DNA from: Fasciola hepatica
Taxonomy: Eukaryota > Platyhelminthes > Trematoda > Plagiorchiida > Fasciolidae
Length of the DNA: 64,000 bases
Assembly: GCA_948099385.1 (NCBI GenBank)
Contig: CANUEZ040000161.1
Coordinates: forward strand, 1,054,001 to 1,118,000
Reading direction: 5' to 3'
Part shown: positions 24,646 to 36,300 of the stretch, piece after piece
Position numbering within the stretch: the first letter of the stretch is position 1
Layout: the number at the start of each line of letters is the position of its first letter
Position numbers and translations under genes: made by a program
The notes under the pieces: generated by a model
The model's database searches: none
Seen by the model: only the letters and a program-made list of their open reading frames with translations
Told to the model about the DNA's origin: nothing

Positions 24646-26225
24646 TCAAGGGCTTTTTCCGTTTACTTGAGATAAAATCATTCATTTTTTGGAGGTTTCA
24701 CGATATTTATGGTTTGATAATGCTTTTTAACGATGACTGTCAAACTCGCCGAGAAAAGGAAATTCCAGTTCACATCAATATGCGTGTTGGCTTCAACATC
24801 ATTTGTGTGCGCCTCGTTAATCGCTTATATTGTTATCACGATGACGATGAAAAGATCCACTAAAACTGAATTTTCTCAACACCTCCATAAAGAGGATCAA
24901 AGTAGAATTGCAGAGGCCTATAACTGAATCTTTTTCGCCATATCTTACTCGGTGTTTTGACGCGAATAGGAATACCAATTATCGGATAAATCACAGAAAA
25001 ACTATCACCAATAAGCACTTCAGAGGTAGAACGACTAGTAAATCCAATGAATAGGACGATTTTATGTCAGTTACGATCAAGAAACGGGGCCGGAAATCCC
25101 TGTCCTAATCCAGCGAGGGAGCATTCCCAGGCTCATTCACTCCCGGTTGGACATAAGTCAGTGGCAGTTTTCAATGCGGCTAGTATTATGTGATATGAAG
25201 GTTGCACTGTAAGCCTAACAAATGGGGACACTTATTGGTTTCATCAGGGGATTCAAATCACGATGCTGGTCATTTCGGCGATGGATTTGTTCCTCTTGTG
25301 AATATTTGTTATACGAGCCGTAGAAGGCTCAGAAAAATGTCATTTAATGTAAGAATTTCCTCCGAAAAATTATTTCACCGAAAGTCGGTATAGCACACTA
25401 ACCAACATTATTGATTTGGATCGGAATAGAACACGTTTAGCTTTGTTGGTGGACTTCAGTTGGAGACGCTTCGACCTTTGGGGAAATATTGTCCGTTGTG
25501 ACTGGAAAGTTTGCCGAATTCACCGGAAGCAAGTCACCTGGGTAGGTAATGGTTATTCAAGATAACGCTTTATGCTTTGTTTCACAAGAAGTTTGTACAT
25601 AAAGTCAAGCAGTAAGATTTGTCTGTTGATTATTCACTGTAGGACTTGTGAATTTATGCGCAACTCCAAGGTCCAGTTCATACAGGTACCCTATAATAGC
25701 GTAGATTTGAATGTAATCGTAAAAACTTCTCTGTCCTGAGGAGACTAGTCAAGGGGCTACCTACACACTGGCCACTGGAGTCAAAAATGTGCAATATATG
25801 ATCGAGCGTAAGATGAGGAATTATTTCACCAACAAAGTGAACTCCATGAACAAGAGACGATGAAAAATCCTCATTAATCTAGACAGATCAAATGTAAAAC
25901 ACCGTGTAGGAACAATGCGTCCTGAATAATGTTTGGGTTATTTCAATGTAAAAAAAATCTTGTTCCACTTTCCCTCAGAGGCTCCCATTCCGTTACCGTT
26001 ACGGCCCTCGTGTAGTAGCAAAAAGGTAGTTTCGTCTGTACTTTGAATGCGACTATTCGCCGCACACAGGCAGAACACAAAGGTTATTGCACTAAAACCT
26101 CACCACTAATTGATAGTTATGGTACACATAAAATTATGTAGTTCTGCATTAATACTGTCGTGTACGAGTACAAAATGTGTTTATCGGAAACGCGTAGGGA
26201 TCAGATTCCACAATACCTGGGTTAC
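24646..26225. other. Unassigned right part of the insertion in R1
   Basis: No coding domain recognised. The stretch is part of the sequence that interrupts R1 between 22370 and 26230, so it was probably brought in with, or accumulated around, the PLE. I did not find an obvious long direct repeat of 22370-22735 in it. Confidence 0.35.
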
Positions 26226-26229
26226 TGGC

Positions 26230-26880
26230 TGAGAAGTTAGTGTTTTGGCACTACGTATGCTTCATAGGTACATAGTGAATATCTCCTTAGTCTCGCAAGA
26301 AGACAATGATCGTTATTGGAAAAAGACGGGGAATCAGTCTGTATAGATCATCAAGAATACCGACTAGTCGTTCTCCGGTTCTGGAAAGAACCAGCATATC
26401 CTTTTCCGATCCAGATCTACACCGTGTTTTTTTTTACAGTAAGCGGCTTTGCTGGATTCCCACCCTGCCATGTGCTCACACAGACACTCATGAAATCTCC
26501 ATAGTGATGCATCGACCGTACTTTTCGGAAGATGGTGATAAACTTTTCTTATCATGCGACGAATTAAATTACGATAGACCAAGGTTATCACCACCGTATA
26601 TGATCGAGCAGTCACCACTTTACATTGGGATGGACATACCCATGGCTGAATGAATGCATTTCATTGTGCCCAACAAAGCGGAGCAGTTGCATCAATCAAC
26701 TTTATGCCATTTCACACATTCGCCTTTAAGCACAACTGGTCTTCTGGCCATAAACATTCAGACCTTCCGATGTATGAAACCCTTCAAAGGACTGGGTTCA
26801 CCCGGCTATCCCTAAGATATCTCACTGCTGTCTGTGTTGTGGTCAGCGCACACATGCACACGCGAATGCACCCCCGTTTT
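26230..26880 (+). repeat. R1 repeat, copy 1, second part
   Basis: It matches 59460 down to 58870 in inverted orientation. 'TTAGTGTTTTGGCAC' and 'TATGCTTCATAGGTA' near 26240-26272 pair with 59445-59410. A block with 'GATCCAGATCTACACC' near 26408-26423 and the 26560-26660 block match 59350 and 59200-59110. 'GGACTGGGTTCACCCGGCT' near 26788 matches 58970-58950. A ~95-bp segment near 26310-26405 is absent from the other copy. No conserved open frame is shared. Confidence 0.7.
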
Positions 26881-26889
26881 GTGCCATGA

Positions 26890-27285
26890 AATTCGTTACC
26901 CTGGCAATGATAAGCTGATCACAAGCTCGAGTTGTTTACACAGTTCAGAGTGGTGCGTACGAATAGACAGAGCCTCCATATATCTTAATGGTTTGACATG
27001 CGCGGTCGAGTAGGTCAATTTGAACGCCTGACTCGAGATGACGCAATGCTCAGTCTCAAAAAGATGTCGAGCGATTGATGTCCTTTGATCGCTTCATGAT
27101 GCAAACGTGGGGAATTTGCTGCTTATTGTCTTCTGAAGCCACACTTAAATGTGTTTAACCATTACATGACGTAAATGCCTTTCCGCCCTGCGTGTAAAGT
27201 GCACGGATTTTGCCTACTAGCAGGCTTTTCAGTAGTGAGTTGAGAAATTCAACCTCCCCACGGCGTATCCGGGATCAGCGAAGCA
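26890..27285. repeat. Weak dispersed-repeat blocks (R3)
   Basis: Blocks here resemble other places in the window: 27020-27080 with 6170-6230, 27140-27185 with 7140-7200, and 27205-27255 ('TTGCCTACTA...GACCTCC'-like) with 48755-48815. The similarities are short and imperfect and no structure or coding potential is visible. Confidence 0.35.
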
Positions 27286-27288
27286 TTC

Positions 27289-27590
27289 TTGAAATATGTA
27301 ATGGAAAACCCACTTTCACATCGTAAAGTCGAACGCCGCAAATCGGAATCGAACCGGCGATACTCTGCTCACCGAGCAGATGCTCTACCAGCTGAGCTAC
27401 CGCGGTCCGGACAGTCGGATAAGAATAACGCAAGTGAACAGTCGATGATGCGCGAACCACTATTTCAGTGGGACACAGCAACTGTCCTGGTATTAATCAC
27501 TGGGCTAGCCTCGTCGGTCGCTTTTCAACGGGACGAACAGCATACGGCTGAACGTGATCTAATGGGCATTGAAATATATTCGTAGAATGT
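27289..27590 (-). repeat. SINE family A, unit A with tRNA-like head
   Basis: Reading the minus strand, a block X (27535-27410) is followed by a tRNA-like head at about 27408-27336 with a good A box ('TAGCTCAGCTGGTAGAGC', 27399-27382) and B box ('GGTTCGATTCC', 27355-27345). A tail follows, ending 'GTGGGTTTTCCATTACATA' near 27292. The anticodon arm lacks U33 and a Leu/Ser-type variable arm, and an intact acceptor stem is not evident, so this is a tRNA-derived SINE promoter rather than a tRNA gene. The A and B boxes would serve as an internal RNA polymerase III promoter. Confidence 0.75.
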
Positions 27591-27660
27591 TTTGTTGGTA
27601 CGAGGGGCCTAAATCTCACGTAACGGAAAATCCACTTGCATCTTTCACATCGAAAAGTCG
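27591..27660 (-). repeat. SINE family A tail fragment
   Basis: The minus strand shows the SINE A tail ('GCGTTCGACTTTTCGATGTG', 'GGATTTTCCGTTACGTGAGA', 'CTCGTACCAACAAAAC') without a tRNA-like head. It runs straight into block X of unit A, which gives a tandem spacing of about 328 bp between the two tails. Confidence 0.6.
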
Positions 27661-27960
27661 AACGCCCATTGGGAAGTGACCGACAAAGCTAGCCCAATGA
27701 TTAAAACCAGGACAGTAGTTGTGTACCATTACAATAATGATTCACGTATCACTGATTATTCACTTGCATTATTCACATCTGACTGTCCGCGTCACGATAG
27801 CTTAGTCGGTAGAGCGTGTGCTCGGTGAGCGGAGTATCGCCGGTTCGATCCGGCTTGCTGCGTTCGACTTTGCGATGAGGAAGATGCAAGTAGGTTTTCC
27901 ATTACATAAGATTCAGGCTCTTCGTACCAACAATACATCCTATGAGTCTTGAAATAAGCA
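27655..27960 (+). repeat. SINE family A, unit B with tRNA-like head (inverted to unit A)
   Basis: On the plus strand, block X (27655-27785; shares 'GCTAGCCCAATGATT' and 'ACCAGGACAG' with unit A) precedes a tRNA-like head: A box 'GATAGCTTAGTCGGTAGAGC' 27796-27815 and B box 'GGTTCGATCC' 27842-27851. The tail ('CGTTCGACTTTGCGATGAGG', 'GGTTTTCCATTACATAAGAT') follows to about 27960. Units A and B face away from each other with their X blocks between the tRNA heads, forming a large inverted repeat of about 300-bp arms. Confidence 0.75.
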
Positions 27961-27999
27961 GTAAATTGCTGAGTGAAGACCATGGGTTTTACCAAGCTT

Positions 28000-28620
28000 G
28001 GCCGAAGTTGGATTACACATGGAGTGCAAGCCAACTGGGACGTAAAAACCGGCGGCTGAATAGTGGGCACGTGATCAGCTGACCTGGATTGGCTTTGGTT
28101 ACATTTATAATCAAAACCGTTTTTCCAAGCGGTTTATTTTGCAAGAACAAGTAATTCTCCAAGTGAAAGCTATCTGGCAAACCTTGTGAAAAATCTTGAT
28201 GCCAGGAGCTAGTTGTGATGGACCAGTGGAACGGCAGTTCTCTTCCTGCACTTGATAATTGAAACATCTGAAAATGATGAGTAATCTTATCAAAGTAGAT
28301 GTCGCCTGAGCGCTGCTGGTGTGCATTCAAAGAGGATAAAAACAGAGCCACCCCGACATCCAACCACATAGTCCTTCTGGGGCCGCATAACTAGGCAGCT
28401 TGGTTTCTTGCTTTCGAGTAACGTTTGGTTACAAAAACGATGTCAAGTGTGAAATGCACAACCGATCAAGTTTGAGAAGAATCACATCTAAGATGAGTTT
28501 TATGACAGATCCACCTGTGCTTTACAATTATTAGATTCCTGACAACTTCATAAAAAATAAATCCTGAGTAGGCTTTGAGTACCACGAAGAACTTGGCGAG
28601 TCACCTCCTCAATATTTAGG
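28000..28620. other. Unassigned stretch
   Basis: Overlapping minus-strand open frames (28369-28013 and 28326-28111) show no domain. No splice-flanked conserved peptide or repeat was recognised. Confidence 0.3.
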
Positions 28621-28624
28621 GGAA

Positions 28625-28805
28625 CGTTTGGTAGGGGACAGCAATCCGCTTCCGTCCGGCTCATTATTACGCTTGACTTACTGGGACCCTATGTGGTTCT
28701 GCACTCCAATTCTCAATGTCAGGTCGCAGGTAATACCTAATAGCGCAGTGAGTCGTTGTAGTTATGGGGTGTACCCTTTCCACTGCACTCGTGAGTACTT
28801 CGTTA
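28625..28805 (+). repeat. SINE family B fragment, 5'-truncated
   Basis: It contains the family B body: 'GACAGCAATCCGCTTCCGTC', 'TTGACTTACTGGGACCC', 'CAGGTAATACCTAATAGCGC' and the 'TGGGGTGTACCC' end. The same order occurs at 55845-55990, where a tRNA-like head precedes it, and inverted at 36240-36050. The tRNA-like head is missing here. Confidence 0.65.
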
Positions 28806-28809
28806 AAAA

Positions 28810-30176
28810 CAACCTAATATGGGGCCTGGTAATAAACGCGAGTTCTACTGAGTACCGCAAGATTTCAGCACGAGACACAGAAGTGCATGATGCTAATAAT
28901 GCGAGATGAGTTATAACAGGACAGTTTGAATCTATCGCAACTCAACAAAATTCTGTAAACTATTTGTAGTGTCTACGTTTTACTTGGGCTCCGTAGGGAT
29001 CGATCTACTACTGACGGATGAAATATCGTGCAGTTTTGACATGAAGAGAGCCGCGTGGAGTCAGCATAGACATCCTGACGAAGACCGTGTGCCTGACAAT
29101 CATATCATGCTAAAAGCACAGTTAGGACTCAGTGGATATGCACAGCAGTTGGGGCTTCCTAACAAGCGCGCTGAAACAGTTGCAGAGTGATTCTTCCATG
29201 GTTTTCGATGCTGATTTGAGCGTTGAGACCACATGGTGAATGAATCCAAGAAATTTATTAACTAGTGAGTAGACTGACTAGGGTACATCATTCGCATACA
29301 GTGACACCACCAAGACAGCTAATGCCGATTATCCTATCGTTTAGTGGGCATTACCGATCGTATAGTAACCGCTGCTGGTTATTTAGTAACCAAATCCTAG
29401 GGTACAGTAGTCAAGCCTTTCCGGCGCGTCCACACCGCAGAGGGTCACACCTGTGCACGTGGCTCGCGCAAGCCTACCAAGCCCCGTAATTGGGCCCGGA
29501 AATTCACACGTGATGTGATCTTGTGCCGCATGGGTGCGTCGGGAAAGTACATTCACTGCAACCTAGGTCACGGTCGATAACTAACCTGTAATGGTAATGG
29601 CGGATGGTTCAGTGCTAGTTTAATGTCAGGCACTCGATTTCTACAGCCAACGAGTAAACAGATCTCTTGTACCTCCCCGAAGAAGCCTAGGATAGATCAA
29701 CTGGGAAAATCAATTGGTCAAAGTGTTTTGTCTTTCAGTTACGTACAGCAGTTGTGAACACTCATGGAAAATCATGAAAATACCACATTCACAAACGACT
29801 CACGCACGTGTGTGTGTATTTAGCGAGCGAGTAAATGTAAAAACCAGAAAAGTCAAATACCAATTGCCAGATTACAACAATTTGAGATTCGCAGAGAAAA
29901 GAGAGAGAAAAAATATTCACATCAACAGGGATATGTGTAGTTTTTGAAGCAATATTGGTGATGGTAATAACAGCCCCGCAGGATCACTTCTCGTAACCAG
30001 AATCACCGATCAAATGAAAAACAAACAGGAATATCACAAGGCAGAAAAGGAATGCTTGACCGCGAAGACCCGAGTGTTTGTGGGATAAAAGGCGGCAGGT
30101 GGGCCGAAGAACAAACCGACGGACGGGCAGAGGAGACAGAGGGAAGAGTACGCATGAAACTATGGGATGCGGGAGA
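28810..30176. other. VPS52 3' flank
   Basis: This lies downstream of the VPS52 stop codon on the minus strand and must hold its 3' UTR end. The first minus-strand AATAAA I found is at 29259-29254, about 920 bp after the stop. A variant hexamer (TAAATA) is near 29822. No other gene was recognised. Confidence 0.35.
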
Positions 30177-30323
30177 TCAGAACGTGGTTTTGCACTTTTT
30201 GATCTCGTTCATTATGTGATGAATGTTCACAAGCTGATTGCGTACGGGCATGTTTTTGTAGGGACTCTGTGCCATCACTTGTTGGAACCGATGGTAATGC
30301 TGAACCAGTTGGGCAAGCAGTGC
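30177..30323 (-). CDS. VPS52: VPS52 exon h (terminal, with stop)
   Basis: 147 bp, phase 0; acceptor 'TTTCATCGACCGCAG|GCA', stop TGA at 30179-30177. It encodes 48 residues, including 'LLAQLVQHYHRFQQVMAQSP' and 'QLVNIHHIMNEIKKCKTTF', and ends at the same place as animal VPS52 C-termini. Confidence 0.93.
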   Translation of the reverse strand, partial: ALLAQLVQHYHRFQQVMAQSPYKNMPVRNQLVNIHHIMNEIKKCKTTF

Positions 30324-33300
30324 CTGCGGTCGATGAAATAAAAGTGTGAGAAAAAAAATTAATACGGTGGAAGCCAGTTTTACTAACCTTTCTTAGGCAA
30401 TTCCTATGACAACAAACCATGTTACAGTTCTTTAGAACTGTATTTGAAAAGCAAAAGGTAATGTTAGGAGAATATCATTGACTAAGATATAGTAATAAAA
30501 CATGTACAAAGAGAATTGTCATTAACGTTTACGACTTATCGTTCCGATGCTACTCTGAAAATTCCCCTGGAAAAATAAGTCATACAAATACTGCGGCCAA
30601 TCACGTAGCATTTTCATTCTGTGGCAGATAGGAGATTTCAGGCTGCCCTCAATCTGGCTCTCGGAAATTTCAATGTAATTCCCATGCATGCCTAGTGAGA
30701 CCATTGAATGTTTGGAACGGATAACTGTATGGTGTTGGTGGGTTAATGTAAACAAATATGACCACATACTGACATCTTGTATTCCGCAGAAACGAATCGC
30801 AATGTTGCAATAACACCAAGAAACTGGACTACCAGATTTTGGACCGGAAAAAATGAAGGTCATTTCTGTCTTGATTATACCGTTTATGTAAAAATATATT
30901 CCATAAGTCTAAAAAAAAATACGCATATGAATGAGCATAGCTTCAAAAATGGAGAATTCTCAATATTTCTGACCAAAAAAGACAGACCATTATCGAGCAA
31001 CAGAAAGGTGCTTAAGGCTTACTTCCACCTGATTTGTGACGGGAATCATCATAAGAGCACTGTTCGTTAAGGCATCAAACATGTTCAGTAGACGGACCGA
31101 TTGGGACGAACCAATGTGGTCCAGTACAATCTAAAACCTGTGTTAGCCCACAGATTATTCGAAAATATCTTCAAACACGCGTATACGCATTCTGATGCAT
31201 GAAATTTTTACCAGGATGTATCAAATGCGGTTTTTGTTCTGATCAAGATCGCATAGCTTGTATTTTATCTAATCCCTGAAATGCATAAGGAATTCAGTCA
31301 CGACTCACTCTCGTGGATGAATACTATGCCAGTTATGTGGGGTACAGTTATTGAATAAACAAATTTATGAAGCAATGAGCATAAAAAGGCCGAAGAAAAA
31401 CGTGAGAGGGTGTGCGGAGTCTGAAAAAATTCAGTGCAGATTTTTTTCCTCACATTCCTGTATAGCTCACAGAATTTTCGAGCAACTCAAGACTGCACAG
31501 CAGTCGAGGAATCTGGCTGTATGCAACTAACTATACTGCTTCCGGTGTCCCATTATCAACGTAGATATTCGAATTGACCGCATAAGCCCTTTTGATCGGA
31601 AATAAAGTAGGATAAGGATTCCTGATCATCAGTATCCATATTCTGCGATTTAAAGAAGAGTTATATCCCATGGGTTGAGTTATACAGAAATAGGCCAGAA
31701 ACAACACACACACACACACACACACACACCGCCCCAGCTGATAATTATTTCTTTTGGATCGCGGTAGAATCTGGCTAGCAGATATTTCGAATACCGACCA
31801 TATGAGATTGAGAACACAGTCACTTACTTGGAATATTTGAGTTCCCAGTGTGAAATTGGCGAATTCAGTCATGATTTCACCGTGAATTTTCTCGATCGAA
31901 TTTTTCCAGTCAATGTTGAACCCCTTTACGATCCTTGTGACACGAGCTGGGGATGTTAGAAAACAAGTTCGAATATATTCAAAATGAAGTGGAACAAGCC
32001 TGTCAATAAAGATGTACACATGCGATGTGATATCCGAATGGGAAGACATGGAAGTAAATTTGTCGAGTATATCGTACTGAATGCAAAAGTGCAAACCGTT
32101 TGTTCTTTCTTATACAGCTGTTCAGCTTTCCTCACGCTGACGTGATTTCCTGTTTTAATCTCAGAAGCATCGGCATGGAAAAACGTAGACCAAGGTGCAG
32201 GTGAATTCGGATGAATAGTGACATGTCAGTGTCAGTCATTGGGGAGATGAATTTATTTTTTCATTTGTGCCATGTCTGCGTGTGAACGTATGATCTCGAA
32301 GGCTAACTGAACTACTACTTTGAGTGGTAGACCACCAGATCAACTGTAGCAGCGAACCGGGCGACAGCGCATTGCTGTCTACCAGCAATGTGACCGACGG
32401 TAGCGGGTTTAAACCTTGACACGTGGTAATAGTAACCAAAGCCGCCGCACTCATTGCATGGTTAATGACTGTCTGAACTGAACTGGACACGGTAATAATA
32501 GAGCAATACCCCTAAACCACCAATGTTTGTGGAACCCATCAGCAGATTCTGACACGTTGATACTAGTTAGGATCAAATTACGAATGAACCTTCCTCGTCG
32601 TACATCATCCACTGGCCGTATCAAAAAGCGTATCCACTGAGATCTGAGACAAATCTCCGTGTAAGGACTAGCTGACTCATACAGCATACTATCCGAACAG
32701 CAATGAAATATTGAAGCGCCTTGGTGTAAAATGATGCTTCAGAACTTTGTTGATCAGACATCAAACTTTATCCTAGCAGACTAAACATCACACGGTTACC
32801 CCGGCAACACCTGTGAAGTCGATGTGAGAGCATTTTGTCAATCAAAGATCAAGTATGCACTAAGCCAATTAGACCCGTTTTCTTGAGTGGCTCCAAAACC
32901 CGGCCATTACGAAGATACATAGGGACAATCGGTACCTACACAGCTACTACCCGAATATGAAAGAACACTGCACCAGCATTCCTGAGGTTTAATGAAATGT
33001 GTGGAGTGTCTGAGGACAGTCTCTAAACTAACCTCTAATTTGGTTTGGGGTCCACGAGATCCCCATACCGGATGCTTGGAGATACAAGGCAAAATGGCCG
33101 GGCGTTGCGGTCGGTGGCGATCTAGCTTTCGAACCGTTCCCTCTTCTGTATGATTTCCCATAATAAACCACAGTTGCACCTTTTTCCCCATGGATCCATA
33201 TCATTCACTTTTGACCGGTTGATATTACGAGTTAGCATCTGAAACCAGAGCCCTGATTTGCGACTCGAATAGTTGAAGGTCGTCACTACTGATGTAGTAA

Positions 33301-36300
33301 ACAATCTAGGCTCGAAAAATGCTAAAAATGTTTCCATAGACAAACACCAACAATTTTTTCTGAACAGTTCGAGTTTCACATGCAAAGGGACGCAAAAGCG
33401 GATGCTACATAGACCTCATGGTATTAATAGACTGACAAAAGCTTCGAAGATTCCATATCTGCGTGACGTTCGTCAACTTGAGGGGATACAGCAATGGGGA
33501 CAAAAAAAGCTTCGATTCAGTTTGGGCGATCTGAATGAACTGAGCGCATCCATTATGGTTGCTATCTCAGCAAAAAATTGACGGGAAACTGAGGCTCCGA
33601 GAAGATGAAAATAAGAAAACCAAGAACGCTAGTAGATAACGAACAAGTGTAAACCGAAGAACGCTGTTGGTCACGACGCACTGTCATATTTTCTAATGCC
33701 CAACCATTGAGCAAGCGAGTCTCTTGTATCTCATGCGGCGAGTCTAATTCTTTTCGCACGGTTCAGTTGATTGGTTGGGGTTTTCAAATCTTTACCCCAT
33801 TTTAAATACTATTCACCTCAGCAACTACTGTGAATCCCGGGGGAAATGCAATTCATGTCCCAAACATCATAAGCAATAAAAAGCTGATCAAGATGAGTTC
33901 GCACATATCTTTCCGAAGTGCTGATATTGTTGATCAACTCCACACAGGAAACAAGATTTATTTAAGTGATTCATGATTCACAAGTGGGATAGGGGTAAAG
34001 AGATGTGTCCTATTGATACGAGAATGAGAACGAGCTTGTCTGTCAAATCACTCGATTCCTGATGTAGTTGAGTCAAATGTAAGTGTGAGGTACACATTTT
34101 CCCATAGAGCTGGTGTGATCATGTCTATCAAAATACCCAGGCAATAATGATGAATAAACGATCCAAGGCACGTGTTTTCAACCCCGTCCCAATCGACCAA
34201 GTTTGGCGGCACTGCACTGCCACTCGGATCGCTATCACATCTGACCTATTGGGGTCTCCAAGTCTCGGTGTCATGGTTGCCGGATATCCTTTACAGTGTA
34301 CCGGATCTTCAAGGTCATAGAAATATGATGTTCCTTCTACAATACTCATTCATAAGCGTGGAATTTATAAGAAATTAGAGGGCCGAGCTAGTGAGCTTCG
34401 TTTGTTCGCTCCTTTTTAAGCCTGACTGAGCCTTTGTCCCCCCCACCCCCCGTGTCCATTTGTGTCTTCATCCCACATTCGTACTTTGCACACGGAAATT
34501 CCAATCCACATCAAATACACGGTTAATGATTGTCCGGAGAAAAAATTAAAGTTGAAACTGGTACTTTTATGATAGGAATAGCCAGTCTTAGCAGTACAAA
34601 CAAAAAGAGAAGGACAAAGCATTGGGCGTACACAAATCCGAGTTAGTCCCTGACATATTCTACGTCCGCCGGCGGACAAACTACGTGAAAACCGGAGTCT
34701 TGGCGACAGAATTCATTTAAACATGCGGAATAATAATAATCGTTAGGAACAATCCGTCTCCATGCAATGAAATAACAGCAGAGATGGTATTTATTACCTT
34801 CCTCCGTCCGACTGCTGCCAGACTTCCCGTCTACTGAATCCCAACCAGGCGTTGAGGACATGCCAGCCGTGCCCACTCGATTGTGTCGTGATTCCACATC
34901 GCGCACGAACGAGATCAGACTACCAAAATAGGGCGCCAATGCCTCGTCAATAAAAGTGGCTGTATGCTGGGAGGCTAATTCACGGCAACGAACAACCTCC
35001 GGAGCATCCGCCGCACCGCGTTCCTTCGGTACAAGAAACAAATAGTAGAACGAAATGAAGTCTGAGGGTGAAAAAGAGCTATTGTGTCGGCCGGGAAAGG
35101 ATTCCTTGCGCAGATTAAAACAAGCATTGACTGGCAGAAGCTAAAAAAACTCACAAACATATACAATTGAGATCTAACTGAGTTAAAAAGTGTGTCGTCA
35201 GAGAGAAAGTGCATGGCCTACCCAAAATATGAGTCTTTGATTGTGAAAAATGCAGTCGCATGATATCAATGGGAATTTCATACAAAGTAGCCAGGCACCT
35301 CGTCAATAGATTTATTTTCGTGTTCTGCATATATGCGCAAGTTGCACTTCAACCCCGGGACGACAATTTGCTTGTGCTCCGACAGAAGTATTTTACGTGT
35401 CCCGCCCTCTGGCGTTCTGGTTTCAGTACAATGTGTGAGCGGTTGTCTTCATCGAAAAGCTCACTGTAATGATTTATCTGTGCGTTGTCTATTCTACTAG
35501 CCTTATCGCAGACGCTGAAACACACTCCTACTTATTGCCGCTTTCAGACTTGTTTACGGAACTAAACGGCCTCGTATACCACTTCATGAAAGTGGATCTA
35601 ATCAGATCGCACCTGAATACCAAGATGTCTTGTGGGTCTTAATAACTGTCCTAAAGTCGGCACCAACTACCCCCAAGAATTCATTAATGCCCTCAAAATC
35701 AGGGATATGCCTGAACGAAATCGGGATGATGGGTCCATTCACAGAAGGTTAACGGGATTGTCTGCTGGCGGCACCTCAGTGTATCCGAAACGATGGATTC
35801 AATGTACGCAATGCAAATAGCTATTTTTCTGCATTCGGACAAGTACAGGTGCTAGAAAAATTCGGCAGACGAATTAGTTTCTTCGCACTGAATTTTTCTG
35901 TCTTAAGCTTTTCTTAGTACATCATAACACACGGCTAAAATATGAAATTCTGTACGACTTTGATAACGTTAGTTCTGCGGTGATCCATGAGCAGTTCAAA
36001 TTATACGACCTTGTTTTTTTTATTAAATGCTTTCGCATGAGTGCAGTGGAAGGGGTATATACCCCATAGCCAAGAGGGCCCACTGCACTATTGGGGATAA
36101 CCGGTAACCGAGCCCTGAGACTTGGTATGGTGACGAACCACATAAGGCTCCAATAGGTCAGATGTGGTAACGATCCGGACGACAGTGAATTACGGTCTAC
36201 CACCAAAGCACGATAACTCAGCCTGGGAATTAAAAGTCCAACCTTGTGAAACGACGCAAAACGGAGGTGGCCGATGATCAGTTCCTTATCGGATATGGAC

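Noticed and set aside
27336..27408. A genuine tRNA gene on the minus strand
   Set aside because: A and B boxes are good, but the anticodon loop lacks U33, the acceptor stem is not convincing, and the unit recurs with a SINE tail at 27.8 and 60.9 kb.
27289..27960. Hammerhead ribozyme in SINE A, as in schistosome satellites
   Set aside because: Searched by eye for CTGATGA followed by a stem and GAAA on both strands. Only partial look-alikes such as CGATGTGAAA were found, without stem II.
31531..32094. 187-residue minus-strand open frame taken as one gene
   Set aside because: Only 31946-31828 is coding (VPS52 exon g). The rest is intron read-through, including the CA repeat read as alternating Cys-Val.
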